Assembly (NCBI GenBank): GCA_036787815.1 | Contig: DAIQOP010000182.1 | Coordinates: 1 to 7,877 of the forward strand | DNA from: DATBAK01 sp036787815 | GTDB taxonomy: Bacteria; Actinomycetota; Acidimicrobiia; IMCC26256; PALSA-610 | DNA length: 7,877 bases | Direction of reading: 5' to 3' | Shown here: piece by piece, positions 1-7,416 of the stretch | Layout: each line of letters begins with the position of its first letter | How positions within the stretch are numbered: position 1 is the first letter of the stretch | Notes under the pieces: generated by a model | Told to the model about the DNA's origin: nothing | What the model saw: only the letters and a program-made list of their open reading frames with translations | Database searches by the model: none | Translations under genes and position numbers: made by a program

Positions 1-2
1 CG

Positions 3-50
3 GTCGCCCACCACGGCGAGTCGCGTGGCGTCGAGGCCAGATACTCATGA
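3..50 (+). CDS. Possible 3' end of an upstream unrecognised gene
   Basis: A short open frame enters from the left edge and stops at TGA 48-50, encoding VAHHGESRGVEARYS. Twelve of its 15 sense codons end in G or C, as in the real genes of this window. The competing frame that stops at 68-70 is much less biased, so this one is the better candidate. Fifteen residues are too few to name a product. By position it could be the missing second ATPase of the importer or any other gene, but nothing in the residues shows this. It could also be non-coding leader. Confidence 0.3.
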   Translation, partial: VAHHGESRGVEARYS

Positions 51-58
51 CACTCATG

Positions 59-64
59 AAGGAA
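59..64 (+). promoter_or_regulatory. Ribosome binding site of the substrate-binding protein gene
   Basis: AAGGAA lies about 10 nt before the GTG at 75. It is a good Shine-Dalgarno match and decides in favour of the GTG at 75, whose product begins with a proper lipoprotein signal peptide. I see no convincing -35/-10 pair in the 74 nt upstream, so the operon promoter may lie outside the window. Confidence 0.6.
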
Positions 65-74
65 CGGTGATCGC

Positions 75-1718
75 GTGGAACGTCATCGTCTCGTAGCCCT
101 CGTCGCGGCACTCGCCATCATCGCGGGCGCGTGCGGTGGCAGCAGCGGGAAGAGCAGCTCGAAGTCGTCGGGCACGACGGCCGACTCGGGTACGCCCACG
201 CCCGGCGGCAAGGTCGTCTACGGGCTCGAGAGTGACACCGGCGGGGGCTTCTGCCTCCCGTCCGGACAGCTCGCGATATCCGGCGTGATGGTGGCCGTCT
301 CGATCTACGACCCGCTCACGTGGCCCAACGACAAGGGTGTGTACGTCCCCTATCTCGCCAAGTCGGTCACTCCCAACGCCGACTTCACCGAATGGACGAT
401 CAAGCTGCGGCCGGGCATCACCTTCACCGACGGCTCCCCGCTCGACGCCGGTACCGTGAAGCTGAACCTCGACTCCTACCGAGGCAAGAACCCGAAGATC
501 AGCTCCTCGTTGTTCTCGCTGGTGCTCAGGACCGTCACCGACGTCACCGTGACCGACGCCGCAACCGTCGTCGTGAAGATGTCGTCGCCATGGGTGGCGT
601 TCCCCGCTTACCTCTTCAGCTTCGGGCGCATGGGCATGATGGCCAAGGCCCAGCTCACCGACAATCAGACGTGCCCGAGCAAGCTGATCGGGACCGGGCC
701 CTTCAAGCTCAAAGGCAGCTGGACCCCCGGCGCGCCCGTCGAGCTGGTGAAGAACACGGGCTACTGGCGCAAGGACGCCGGCGGCAGGCAGCTGCCCTAC
801 CTCGACGCGATCACGTTCGTCGGCGTCGTCGAGTCGGCGCAGCGAATCACCCAGCTCGAGGCCGGGCAGCTCGACATCATGCACACCCAATTCGAGCCCG
901 ATCTCGCTCAGCTCCAACAGAAGGCCGACAGCGGCGCGATCAAGCTCACGATCGGCACCCAGGGCCGCGAGAACCGCTACTACCTGCTGAACGCGGGCAA
1001 GCCGCCGTTCGACGACCCCAAGGCCCGCCTGGCGTTCGCGCTCGCCCTCGACCGCGACGAGATCAACAAGCTCCGCAACCTGGGCCGAGGGACGGTCGCC
1101 AACGGGCCCTTCGACAAGGGCGTTCCCGGGTACGTCGCCGACCCCGGCTTCCCGAAGCACGACCTCGCGAAGGCGAAGAAGCTCGTCGCGGAGGTGAAGG
1201 CCGCGCACGGCGGTCAGTTCAAGGTCAAGTTCGTGATCCTGCCCGACAGTGACAACCGCAACGAGGCCGACCTCCTGAAGCAACAGATCGAGAAGGCCGG
1301 CATCAGCGCCGACATCGGCATCGTGGATCAGACCGCGGAGATCAGCACGGCGATCTCGGGCGACTACAACGTGCTGCTCTGGCGCAACCACGCCGGCGAG
1401 GATCCCGACACGCAGTACGTCTGGTGGCACAGCGGCGAGCTCACCAACTTCGGCAAGATCAACGACCCCACGATCGATCGCCTGCTCGAGCAGGGCCGAG
1501 CAACGGCCGATCCTGCGCAGCGCGCCGCGGCATACCAGGGCATCACGAGGGAGTTCGCGAAGAACATCTGGAACGTGTGGGCCTGGTACGTCGACTGGGG
1601 CATTGCGACGCGTCCCAACGTGCACGGCATCCTCGGCCCACCGCTCCCCGACGGCAGCAAGCCGTTCCCGATCCTCGCCGGTCTGCATCCGACGACCGGG
1701 ATCTGGGTGGGCAAATGA
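75..1718 (+). CDS. ABC importer substrate-binding lipoprotein, family 5 (OppA/DppA type)
   Basis: Extracytoplasmic receptor that captures the solute and delivers it to the permeases encoded next. The 547-residue product starts with a signal peptide (MERHR, then a hydrophobic stretch at 6-19) ending in AGAC, with lipidation expected at Cys20, followed by a Gly/Ser/Lys/Thr-rich linker to about residue 43. The mature part has family 5 (SBP_bac_5) hallmarks: GGKVVYGLESD near 44, YVPYLAKSVTPNADFTEWTIKLRPG near 90-114, ITFTDGSPLDAGTV at 115-128, GTGPFKL at 206-212, a PPFDDPKARLAFALALDRDEI-like block at 310-330, and a C-terminal IDRLLEQGRATADPAQR block at 467-483. Length is normal for the family. 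Cys60 and Cys200 are the only other cysteines and could pair. The family binds peptides, but also nickel, opines, sugars and other solutes, so the ligand is open. First gene of the apparent operon. Confidence 0.93.
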   Translation: MERHRLVALVAALAIIAGACGGSSGKSSSKSSGTTADSGTPTPGGKVVYGLESDTGGGFCLPSGQLAISGVMVAVSIYDPLTWPNDKGVYVPYLAKSVTPNADFTEWTIKLRPGITFTDGSPLDAGTVKLNLDSYRGKNPKISSSLFSLVLRTVTDVTVTDAATVVVKMSSPWVAFPAYLFSFGRMGMMAKAQLTDNQTCPSKLIGTGPFKLKGSWTPGAPVELVKNTGYWRKDAGGRQLPYLDAITFVGVVESAQRITQLEAGQLDIMHTQFEPDLAQLQQKADSGAIKLTIGTQGRENRYYLLNAGKPPFDDPKARLAFALALDRDEINKLRNLGRGTVANGPFDKGVPGYVADPGFPKHDLAKAKKLVAEVKAAHGGQFKVKFVILPDSDNRNEADLLKQQIEKAGISADIGIVDQTAEISTAISGDYNVLLWRNHAGEDPDTQYVWWHSGELTNFGKINDPTIDRLLEQGRATADPAQRAAAYQGITREFAKNIWNVWAWYVDWGIATRPNVHGILGPPLPDGSKPFPILAGLHPTTGIWVGK

Positions 1719-1755
1719 CGTGCGCGACCGGCCGCCCCGCCTGAGCGCGGTACCG

Positions 1756-2712
1756 ATGCGCCTCATCGCCGGAAAGCTCGTCCGTCTCGTGGTCGTGCTG
1801 TTCCTCGTGACGTTCGGAACCTTCATGCTCGTCCGGCTCTTCCCCGGCGACCCCGTGAAGAAGATGATCCCGTACGGCACCAACCTCGACGCGCAGCGCG
1901 CCCAGCTGCGCAAGGAGATCGGCCTCGACAAACCGGCCCTGCAGCAGTACGGCTTGTGGATCGGCGGTCTCGCGACCGGCGACTTCGGCAAGGTGTACCC
2001 GTCGCGCACACCGGTGTCGACGGTGCTGTCGAGCGCGGCGCCGGTCACGCTCCTGCTCATCCTCTACGCGCAGCTGCTCGCCCTGCTCGTGGCGATCCCC
2101 CTCGGCGTGCTCACCGCGTACCGGGCGGGCACATGGCTCGACAAGATCGTCAACGCGTCGGCGTTCGGGCTCCTGTCGATCCCGAGCTTCGTGCTCGGCC
2201 TCTACCTCGCGTACTTCGTGGGCGCCAAGCTGCACTGGCTTCCCGCCGGGCAGTACGTCGCGTTCGGCGCCGATCCGGTCCAACACTTCCGTTCGATGGC
2301 GTTGCCCACGATCTCGCTCGCGGCGGGGCAGATCGCGCTGTACATGCGGCTGTTGCGCAGCGACATGATCGCCACGCTCCAAGAGGGCTTCGTGAAGACC
2401 GCGCGCTCGAAGGGCGTGACCAACCGGCGCATCCTGTGGCGCCACGCGTTCCGGCCGTCGAGCCTCACGCTGCTCACCTTCGCCGGCCTCAACATCGGCA
2501 CGCTGGTGGGCAGTGCCGTGGTGGTCGAGACCGTGTTCAGCCTGCCCGGGCTCGGCACCGAGATCTACAAGGCGATCATCGGCCAGCAGTACGTGGCGCT
2601 CCAGAGCTACGTCGCGCTCATCGCCGTCGGCTACGTGCTCATCAACTTCAGCGTCGACTTCCTGTACAGCGTCCTCGACCCACGGATCCGGCATGGACGA
2701 GTCACCGCGTAG
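1756..2712 (+). CDS. ABC importer permease, DppB/OppB type
   Basis: Inner-membrane permease subunit that pairs with the next gene product to form the channel. With the ATG at 1756 it has 318 residues and about six membrane segments (near 8-27, 98-120, 134-156, 183-200, 237-259 and 283-305). The N-terminal VRLFPGDPV block (26-34), the cytoplasmic EAA loop that docks on the ATPase (about 210-229, with KTARSKGV), the VVVETVFSLPGLG block (256-267) and the C-terminal LDPRIRHG are standard for DppB-type proteins. I chose ATG 1756 because family members start just before the first membrane helix. An in-frame GTG at 1720, one base after the previous stop, would add 12 Arg/Pro-rich residues. Neither start has a strong ribosome binding site. 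Its end overlaps the next gene by 20 nt, which suggests translational coupling. Confidence 0.92.
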   Translation: MRLIAGKLVRLVVVLFLVTFGTFMLVRLFPGDPVKKMIPYGTNLDAQRAQLRKEIGLDKPALQQYGLWIGGLATGDFGKVYPSRTPVSTVLSSAAPVTLLLILYAQLLALLVAIPLGVLTAYRAGTWLDKIVNASAFGLLSIPSFVLGLYLAYFVGAKLHWLPAGQYVAFGADPVQHFRSMALPTISLAAGQIALYMRLLRSDMIATLQEGFVKTARSKGVTNRRILWRHAFRPSSLTLLTFAGLNIGTLVGSAVVVETVFSLPGLGTEIYKAIIGQQYVALQSYVALIAVGYVLINFSVDFLYSVLDPRIRHGRVTA

Positions 2713-3589
2713 CTCGGAGCTCGACGAGCTCGAGGCCGAAGTCGCAGCCGTTGGTTCGCCGTCTCGCGCGCGACGCCGAGGTTTCGGTGTCGGCGGCTGG
2801 ATCGCGGTCGGCTGGATGGTGCTGCTGGTCGGGTCTTCGCTGCTCGCACCCATCCTGCCGTTCGCCGACCCCGCGGCGAGCAACGCGTCGATTGCACGCC
2901 GGGGACCGTCGGCCGCGGCGCTCCTCGGAGGCGACTCCAACGGTCGTGACGTGCTCGCCCGCGTCGTGTACGGAGCGCGGGCCTCACTGCTCATCGGGCT
3001 CGGCGCGATCGCAATCGGCCTCGTGGTCGGTGGCGCGCTCGGACTGCTCGGCGGTTACTACCGGCGCCGGATCGACGCGTTGGTCGCAGGAGCGTTCGAC
3101 GTGATGCTGTCGGTCCCCGCGCTGATCCTGGCCCTCGCGTTCACCGTGTTCTTCGGGCCCGAGGTTCGCAACATGATCCTCGCCCTGGGACTCGTGGCCA
3201 TCCCGCAACTCGGTCGCATCACGCGCGCGAACACGCTGGCGTGGTCGGAACGCGAGTTCGTGCTCGCCTCTCGCGCCCTGGGCGCGCGCAACGGGCGAAT
3301 CATCGTGCGCGAGATCCTGCCCAACGTGCTGCCCGCGATGTTCTCCGTCGCGTTGCTCGGCGTGGGCGTCGCCATCGTCGCCGAGGGTGGGCTCAGCCTG
3401 CTCGGCGCGGGCGTGAAGACCGGCACCATCACGTGGGGCACGATGATCGTCGCGGGTCGCTCCGATCTCGAGGTCACACCGTGGGTGGTGCTCGCTCCCG
3501 CAACGGCGATCTTCCTCACCGTGCTCGCGCTCAACTTCCTCGGCGACGCGATCCGCGCCCGGTTCGACGTCCTCGAGGCCGCGCTGTGA
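2693..3589 (+). CDS. ABC importer permease, DppC/OppC type
   Basis: Second membrane subunit of the importer, 298 residues. The first 30 or so residues are hydrophilic, charged and Ser/Arg-rich, as usual for DppC-type proteins. Membrane segments follow near 32-56, 96-122, 139-155, 160-176, 212-232 and 268-286. The block LLGGDSNGRDVLARVVYGAR (77-96) is the classic DppC signature (normally LGTDxxGRDVLSR). The EAA loop is at about 187-211 with FVLASRALGARNGRIIVREI. The C-terminal LNFLGDAIRARFDV is also typical. The ATG at 2693 lies inside the previous gene, overlapping it by 20 nt with only a weak GGAT upstream, so initiation probably depends on coupling. The stop overlaps the next start by 4 nt (GTGA at 3586-3589). 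Confidence 0.92.
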   Translation: MDESPRSSELDELEAEVAAVGSPSRARRRGFGVGGWIAVGWMVLLVGSSLLAPILPFADPAASNASIARRGPSAAALLGGDSNGRDVLARVVYGARASLLIGLGAIAIGLVVGGALGLLGGYYRRRIDALVAGAFDVMLSVPALILALAFTVFFGPEVRNMILALGLVAIPQLGRITRANTLAWSEREFVLASRALGARNGRIIVREILPNVLPAMFSVALLGVGVAIVAEGGLSLLGAGVKTGTITWGTMIVAGRSDLEVTPWVVLAPATAIFLTVLALNFLGDAIRARFDVLEAAL

Positions 3590-4614
3590 ACGCGCCCGAG
3601 CGCTTCGAGGACACGCACGAGGGCCCGCTGCTCGAGGTGACGGGGCTCACGACCCACTTCCTCACGCCCGAAGGTCGGGTACACGCGGTCGAGGACGTGT
3701 CGTTCAACCTCGACCGGGGCCGGACGCTGGGCCTGGTCGGCGAGTCGGGTTGCGGCAAGACGGTGCTCGCCCACTCGATCATCGGGCTGCTGCCGCCTCG
3801 CGGCGTCGAGCGGCACGGCTCGATCCGTTTCGCGGGCCGGGAGATCGCCGCGCTGGCACCCAGGGAGATGCGGCCCTATTGGGGCGCGCAAATGGCGATG
3901 GTGTTCCAGGACCCGATGACCTCGCTGAACCCGGTCATGCGTATCGGGCACCAGATCACCGAGTCGATCCACCAGCACCTCACCGTGCCGCGCGACGACG
4001 CCCGCGCGAGCGCGCTCGCGTTGCTGCGCTCGGTCGGCATACCCGAGCCCGAGCGCCGGCTGCGCGAGTACCCGCACCAGCTCTCGGGCGGAATGCGTCA
4101 GCGGGTGATGATCGCCATCGCGCTCGCGTGCGGCCCGAAGCTGCTGCTCGCCGACGAGCCCACCACCGCGCTCGATGTGACCATCCAGGCGCAGATCCTC
4201 GATCTCCTCCAGGCGCAGCAACGCGAGCGGTACATGGCGATGATCCTCGTGACGCACGACCTCGGGGTCCTGGCGGGGCGCGCCGACGAGATCGCGGTGA
4301 TGTACGCGGGACGGATCGTGGAGCGGGCCCCCACTCGCGCGCTCTTCGCCGACATGCGCATGCCCTACACCGAGGCGCTGCTGCACTCGATCCCGAAGCT
4401 GGCGCAGCCCAGTCACACTCGCCTCGAGGTGATCGAGGGGCGGCCACCTGATCTCCTTCGGATCTCACCGGGTTGCCGCTTCGCGCCCCGCTGCCGGTAC
4501 GCACGCGATCGGTGCCGGGTGGAGGAGCCGCCGCTCCAGCCGGCCGACACTCCCGGCCACGAATACGCCTGCTGGTACCCCGTCAACACGCCCGTCTCCG
4601 CGACGAGCGGCTGA
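3586..4614 (+). CDS. ABC importer ATPase, DppD/OppD type
   Basis: Cytoplasmic ATPase that powers the importer, 342 residues from the GTG at 3586, with GAGG at 3575-3578 as ribosome binding site. All nucleotide-binding motifs are intact: Walker A GESGCGKT (52-59), Q-loop Gln108, signature LSGGMRQR (166-173), Walker B LLLADE (186-191) with catalytic Glu191, D-loop ALD (195-197) and H-loop His224. The C-terminal oligopeptide/dipeptide extension holds four cysteines (297, 303, 310, 329). In DppD-type proteins this arrangement is known to bind a [4Fe-4S] cluster, so one is likely here. The family normally works as a heterodimer with DppF/OppF, but no second ATPase follows; the next gene is an enzyme 18 nt downstream. 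The partner is either upstream of the window, elsewhere in the genome, or absent. Confidence 0.93.
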   Translation: MNAPERFEDTHEGPLLEVTGLTTHFLTPEGRVHAVEDVSFNLDRGRTLGLVGESGCGKTVLAHSIIGLLPPRGVERHGSIRFAGREIAALAPREMRPYWGAQMAMVFQDPMTSLNPVMRIGHQITESIHQHLTVPRDDARASALALLRSVGIPEPERRLREYPHQLSGGMRQRVMIAIALACGPKLLLADEPTTALDVTIQAQILDLLQAQQRERYMAMILVTHDLGVLAGRADEIAVMYAGRIVERAPTRALFADMRMPYTEALLHSIPKLAQPSHTRLEVIEGRPPDLLRISPGCRFAPRCRYARDRCRVEEPPLQPADTPGHEYACWYPVNTPVSATSG

Positions 4615-4620
4615 GCGCGG

Positions 4621-4627
4621 AAGAGGA
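4621..4627 (+). promoter_or_regulatory. Ribosome binding site of the ThDP enzyme gene
   Basis: AAGAGGA lies 5 nt before the ATG at 4633, inside the 18-nt gap after the ATPase stop. It supports that ATG and independent ribosome loading within the same transcript. Confidence 0.55.
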
Positions 4628-4632
4628 ACGAG

Positions 4633-6399
4633 ATGACCAGGATGCCGGGCGGGGAACGCGTGGTGCAGATGCTCGAGGCCGAGGGTGTCGACACGGTGTT
4701 CGGCATCATCGACGGCTCCTACTTCGGGCTCTACTCCAAGTTGCGCGACCACGGGATCCGCCTCATCACCCCGCGTCACGAGACCACCGCCGTCCACATG
4801 GCCGGCGCGTACGCGCGTCTCACCGGTCGGCTCGGCGTGTGCATCGCCAGCAACGGGCCCGGGGTCGCCAACGCGCTGCCCGGCATCGCGGTCGAGAACG
4901 GCGAGGGAAACCGTGTCCTGCTGATCACGAGCTGGCGCCGCTCGCCCATCGTGGCGCCCGATCGCGGCGGCACGTACCAGTACTTCGACCAGGTGGCGGT
5001 GACGCGACCGATGACGAAGTGGAGCGGCGCGGCAACGAGCTATGAGCGCGTTCCGGAGATGCTCCGGCGTGCCCTGCGCATCGCGTGGCAGGGTCGGCCC
5101 GGCGTGGTGCACGTGTGCATCCCCGAGGATGTGCTGAACGGTGAGTTCGATACACCGGGCGTGCCCGATCCTGTGCCGGCGCGCTACCGACGGCAGGCGC
5201 CGGTCACGCCCGATCCGATCACGGTGCGTCACGCCGCCGACCTGCTCGGCGGCGCCGAGCTCCCGATGATCCACGCCGGTAGTGGCGTGCTGCACGCGGC
5301 CGCGTCGGTCGAGCTCCGGGCGCTGGCCGAGCTGTTGCGCGCGCCGGTCACGACGAGCTGGGGCGCGCGCGACGTGATCGACGAGCGTTCCCTCGTCTCC
5401 GTTCCGATGCCATACGTCGAGCTCACCAACCGGGTGCGCAACGACGCCGACGTCGTGCTCGCGTTGGGCACCCGCTTCGGCGAGACCGATTGGTGGGGCA
5501 AACCGCCCTACTGGCGCGCCGCCTCCGAGCAACGGGTGATCCAGGTCGACGTCGATGAGCAGATGCTCGGCCTCAACAAGCCGATCGACCTCGGGATCGT
5601 TGCGGACGCTCGCGCATTCCTCGCCGCGCTCCTCGGCGAGCTGGCCGGGCGCGACGTCTCGCATCGAGCCGACCAGCGGGAGGACAAGCTGCGCGAGTAC
5701 GCAGCTGCGCGCCAGGATGCCCGGGCGGCGCTCGACGCGGTCCGCGGCGCAGCGGGTGGCGTGGTGGGTGCACCGATGCACTCTGCACACGTCGCGCCGA
5801 TCTGTCAGGAGGTCTTCGCCGACGACGCGGTGCTGGTGATCGACGGCGGCAACACCGCCATCTGGGCCAACCTCTACCACGAGGCCCGAGTTCCGCACAC
5901 GCTGCTATCCACCTGGAAGTTCGGGATGCTCGGCGCGTGCATGGGCCAGGCGCTGGGCGCACAGGCGGCGTTTCCGGATCGGCAGGTCTACTGCATCACC
6001 GGCGACGGCGCGATGGGATTTCATCCCCAGGAGATCGAGACCGCGGTACGCAACCACTTGCCCGTCGTCTTCCTCGTCCTGAGCGACCGCGCGTGGGGCA
6101 TGGTGAAGGTGAACCAGGAGTTCGCCATCGACGCCGATCGACTCCTGACCGATGGCGAGCTCCCCGATGAGGCGCACATCAACACGGATCTGGGCGAGAT
6201 CCGCTGGGACCTCCTCGCGCAGAGCATGGGAGCGCACGGCGAGCGCGTCGCGAGCCCCGATGAGCTCCGACCCGCGCTCGAGCGGTGCTTGGCGGCCGGC
6301 CGATGCGCTGTGGTGCACATCGACGTCGACCCGATCGCCCACAAGTTCGCGCCGAACCTGCTCACGTTCAAGGAGATGCACGCGGAGCCGGCCGGGTGA
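4633..6399 (+). CDS. Thiamine-diphosphate-dependent enzyme, acetolactate synthase/decarboxylase superfamily
   Basis: A 588-residue cytoplasmic enzyme expected to cleave or join C-C bonds next to a carbonyl using ThDP and Mg2+. It has the three usual domains: N-terminal pyrimidine-binding domain (about 5-170) with VFGIIDGSY (22-30) and the ThDP-activating Glu50 in PRHETTAVHMAGAYAR; central domain (about 195-335) with LALGTRFGE and VIQVDVDEQ; C-terminal pyrophosphate-binding domain (about 385-570). Mg2+/diphosphate binding is by GDG (457-459) and, 25 residues on, LSDRAWGM (483-490). Asp485 takes the place of the second Asn of the usual NN pair; some catabolic acetolactate synthases also have Asp there, so cofactor binding is probably intact. 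Leu433 in GMLG would prop the cofactor. The length suits acetolactate synthase, sulfoacetaldehyde acetyltransferase and related lyases. The residues do not single out one reaction, so I give no symbol. Its position between the importer ATPase and an SDR gene suggests a catabolic role on the imported compound. Confidence 0.88.
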   Translation: MTRMPGGERVVQMLEAEGVDTVFGIIDGSYFGLYSKLRDHGIRLITPRHETTAVHMAGAYARLTGRLGVCIASNGPGVANALPGIAVENGEGNRVLLITSWRRSPIVAPDRGGTYQYFDQVAVTRPMTKWSGAATSYERVPEMLRRALRIAWQGRPGVVHVCIPEDVLNGEFDTPGVPDPVPARYRRQAPVTPDPITVRHAADLLGGAELPMIHAGSGVLHAAASVELRALAELLRAPVTTSWGARDVIDERSLVSVPMPYVELTNRVRNDADVVLALGTRFGETDWWGKPPYWRAASEQRVIQVDVDEQMLGLNKPIDLGIVADARAFLAALLGELAGRDVSHRADQREDKLREYAAARQDARAALDAVRGAAGGVVGAPMHSAHVAPICQEVFADDAVLVIDGGNTAIWANLYHEARVPHTLLSTWKFGMLGACMGQALGAQAAFPDRQVYCITGDGAMGFHPQEIETAVRNHLPVVFLVLSDRAWGMVKVNQEFAIDADRLLTDGELPDEAHINTDLGEIRWDLLAQSMGAHGERVASPDELRPALERCLAAGRCAVVHIDVDPIAHKFAPNLLTFKEMHAEPAG

Positions 6400-6408
6400 C
6401 ACGCCACC

Positions 6409-7416
6409 GTGACGGCTGACCCGCACACCGATCGTTCGGTGCTCGTCACGGGCGCCGGGGGTTACCTGGGCCGTCAGCTCATCGAGGCGTTGGCTGCCGC
6501 GGGCGTCACGACGATCGTTGCCCTCGACGTGCGCGACGAACCGGTCGAGGATCGACTGCGCGGTGTCGTATACCTCGCCGGCGACGTTCGTGATCCCACC
6601 CTCGGCGACCTCCTGCGCGAGCACGCGGTCGACTCCGTCGTGCACCTCGCGGCGATCGTCAATCCCGGGAAGGGAAGCTCACGTGAGCTCGCGCACTCGA
6701 TCGACGTGCTCGGCACCGAGAACGTGCTGCGGGCCTGCATCGACGCGGGCGTGGGCCATCTCGTCGTGACCAGCAGCGGCGCGGCGTACGGCTACCACGC
6801 CGACAATCCCGTGCCCCTCTCCGAAGACGACGCACTACGCGGGAACCCCGAGTTCGCGTACTCCGACCACAAGCGTCAGGTCGAAGAGCTGCTCGCGCGG
6901 GCGCGTGTCGAGCATCCGGAGCTCCGCCAGCTGGTCTTCCGACCCGGCGCCGTCCTCGGCGACACGACCCGGAATCAGATCACCGATCTCTTCGAGAAGA
7001 AGGTCGTGCTCGGAGTCGCCGGTTCCGACGCGCCCTTCACGTTCATCTGGGACCGCGACGTCGTCGCCTGCCTCGTCAAGGGCATCCTCGAGGGCGCGTC
7101 GGGGATCTTCAACCTGGCCGGTGACGGCATGACCACGATGCCCGAGATCGCGCGCCGGCTCGGCAAGCACTACGCACCGTTGCCCGCGTGGCTCATCCGG
7201 GCCGCGCTCACCGTGCTCCACCCGTTGCGCCTGAGCCAGTACGGCCCTGAGCAGGTCGACTTCCTCCGCTACCGGCCGGTGCTGTCGAACACGCGGCTGA
7301 AGGAGGAGTTCGGGTATTCGCCGCAGCTGTCGAGCACGGAGGTGTTCGAGCGCTACCGCACCGCTGGCGTCACCGACGGGACGAGCGCGCTTCGACGCCG
7401 CGCACGAGATCCGTGA
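6409..7416 (+). CDS. NAD-dependent epimerase/dehydratase-like extended SDR
   Basis: A 335-residue Rossmann-fold oxidoreductase/epimerase. The dinucleotide motif GAGGYLG is at 15-21. Asp40, at the end of the second strand (VALD), suggests NAD rather than NADP. The catalytic set is complete: Ser123 in TSSGAAYG, and Tyr151 and Lys155 in YSDHK. The FRPGAVLGD block (177-185) and the substrate-side C-terminal domain (about 210-318, ending FEEFGYSP-like and VFERYR) are those of the GalE-type epimerase/dehydratase family, which acts on nucleotide sugars and many other hydroxy or keto compounds. I cannot assign the substrate. The GTG at 6409 starts 9 nt after the previous stop, with GGGTGA (6394-6399) as a possible ribosome binding site, so it is probably in the same operon. 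Its last 16 codons overlap the convergent glycosyltransferase gene; homology-like sequence ends near VFERYR, so this tail may be poorly constrained. Confidence 0.88.
   Translation: MTADPHTDRSVLVTGAGGYLGRQLIEALAAAGVTTIVALDVRDEPVEDRLRGVVYLAGDVRDPTLGDLLREHAVDSVVHLAAIVNPGKGSSRELAHSIDVLGTENVLRACIDAGVGHLVVTSSGAAYGYHADNPVPLSEDDALRGNPEFAYSDHKRQVEELLARARVEHPELRQLVFRPGAVLGDTTRNQITDLFEKKVVLGVAGSDAPFTFIWDRDVVACLVKGILEGASGIFNLAGDGMTTMPEIARRLGKHYAPLPAWLIRAALTVLHPLRLSQYGPEQVDFLRYRPVLSNTRLKEEFGYSPQLSSTEVFERYRTAGVTDGTSALRRRARDP

Noticed and set aside
40..45. GATACT as a possible -10 box upstream of the first gene
   Set aside because: It lacks the first conserved T and has no recognisable -35 partner about 17 nt upstream. 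It also overlaps the putative end of an upstream gene.
43..59. Direct repeat ACTCATGA (43-50 and 52-59) just before the first gene
   Set aside because: Eight bases repeated once, with no dyad symmetry or third copy, and overlapping the ribosome binding site region. It could be an operator half-site pair but the evidence is too thin.
54..2060. A 668-codon minus-strand open frame opposite the substrate-binding protein and first permease
   Set aside because: It is antisense to two clearly recognisable genes, is rich in Arg/Val/Glu/Asp from GC-biased complement codons, and shows no domain. Long antisense frames are expected at this base composition.
4600..4640. Possible terminator between the importer and the ThDP enzyme gene
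   Set aside because: The gap is only 18 nt, with no stem-loop and no T-run; it contains a ribosome binding site instead.
3058..5898. Long minus-strand open frames (3058-4416, 4465-5898) opposite the ATPase and ThDP enzyme
   Set aside because: They shadow intact genes with all catalytic motifs on the plus strand. Their translations are His/Arg/Asp-rich with no family pattern and no ribosome binding site in a sensible place.
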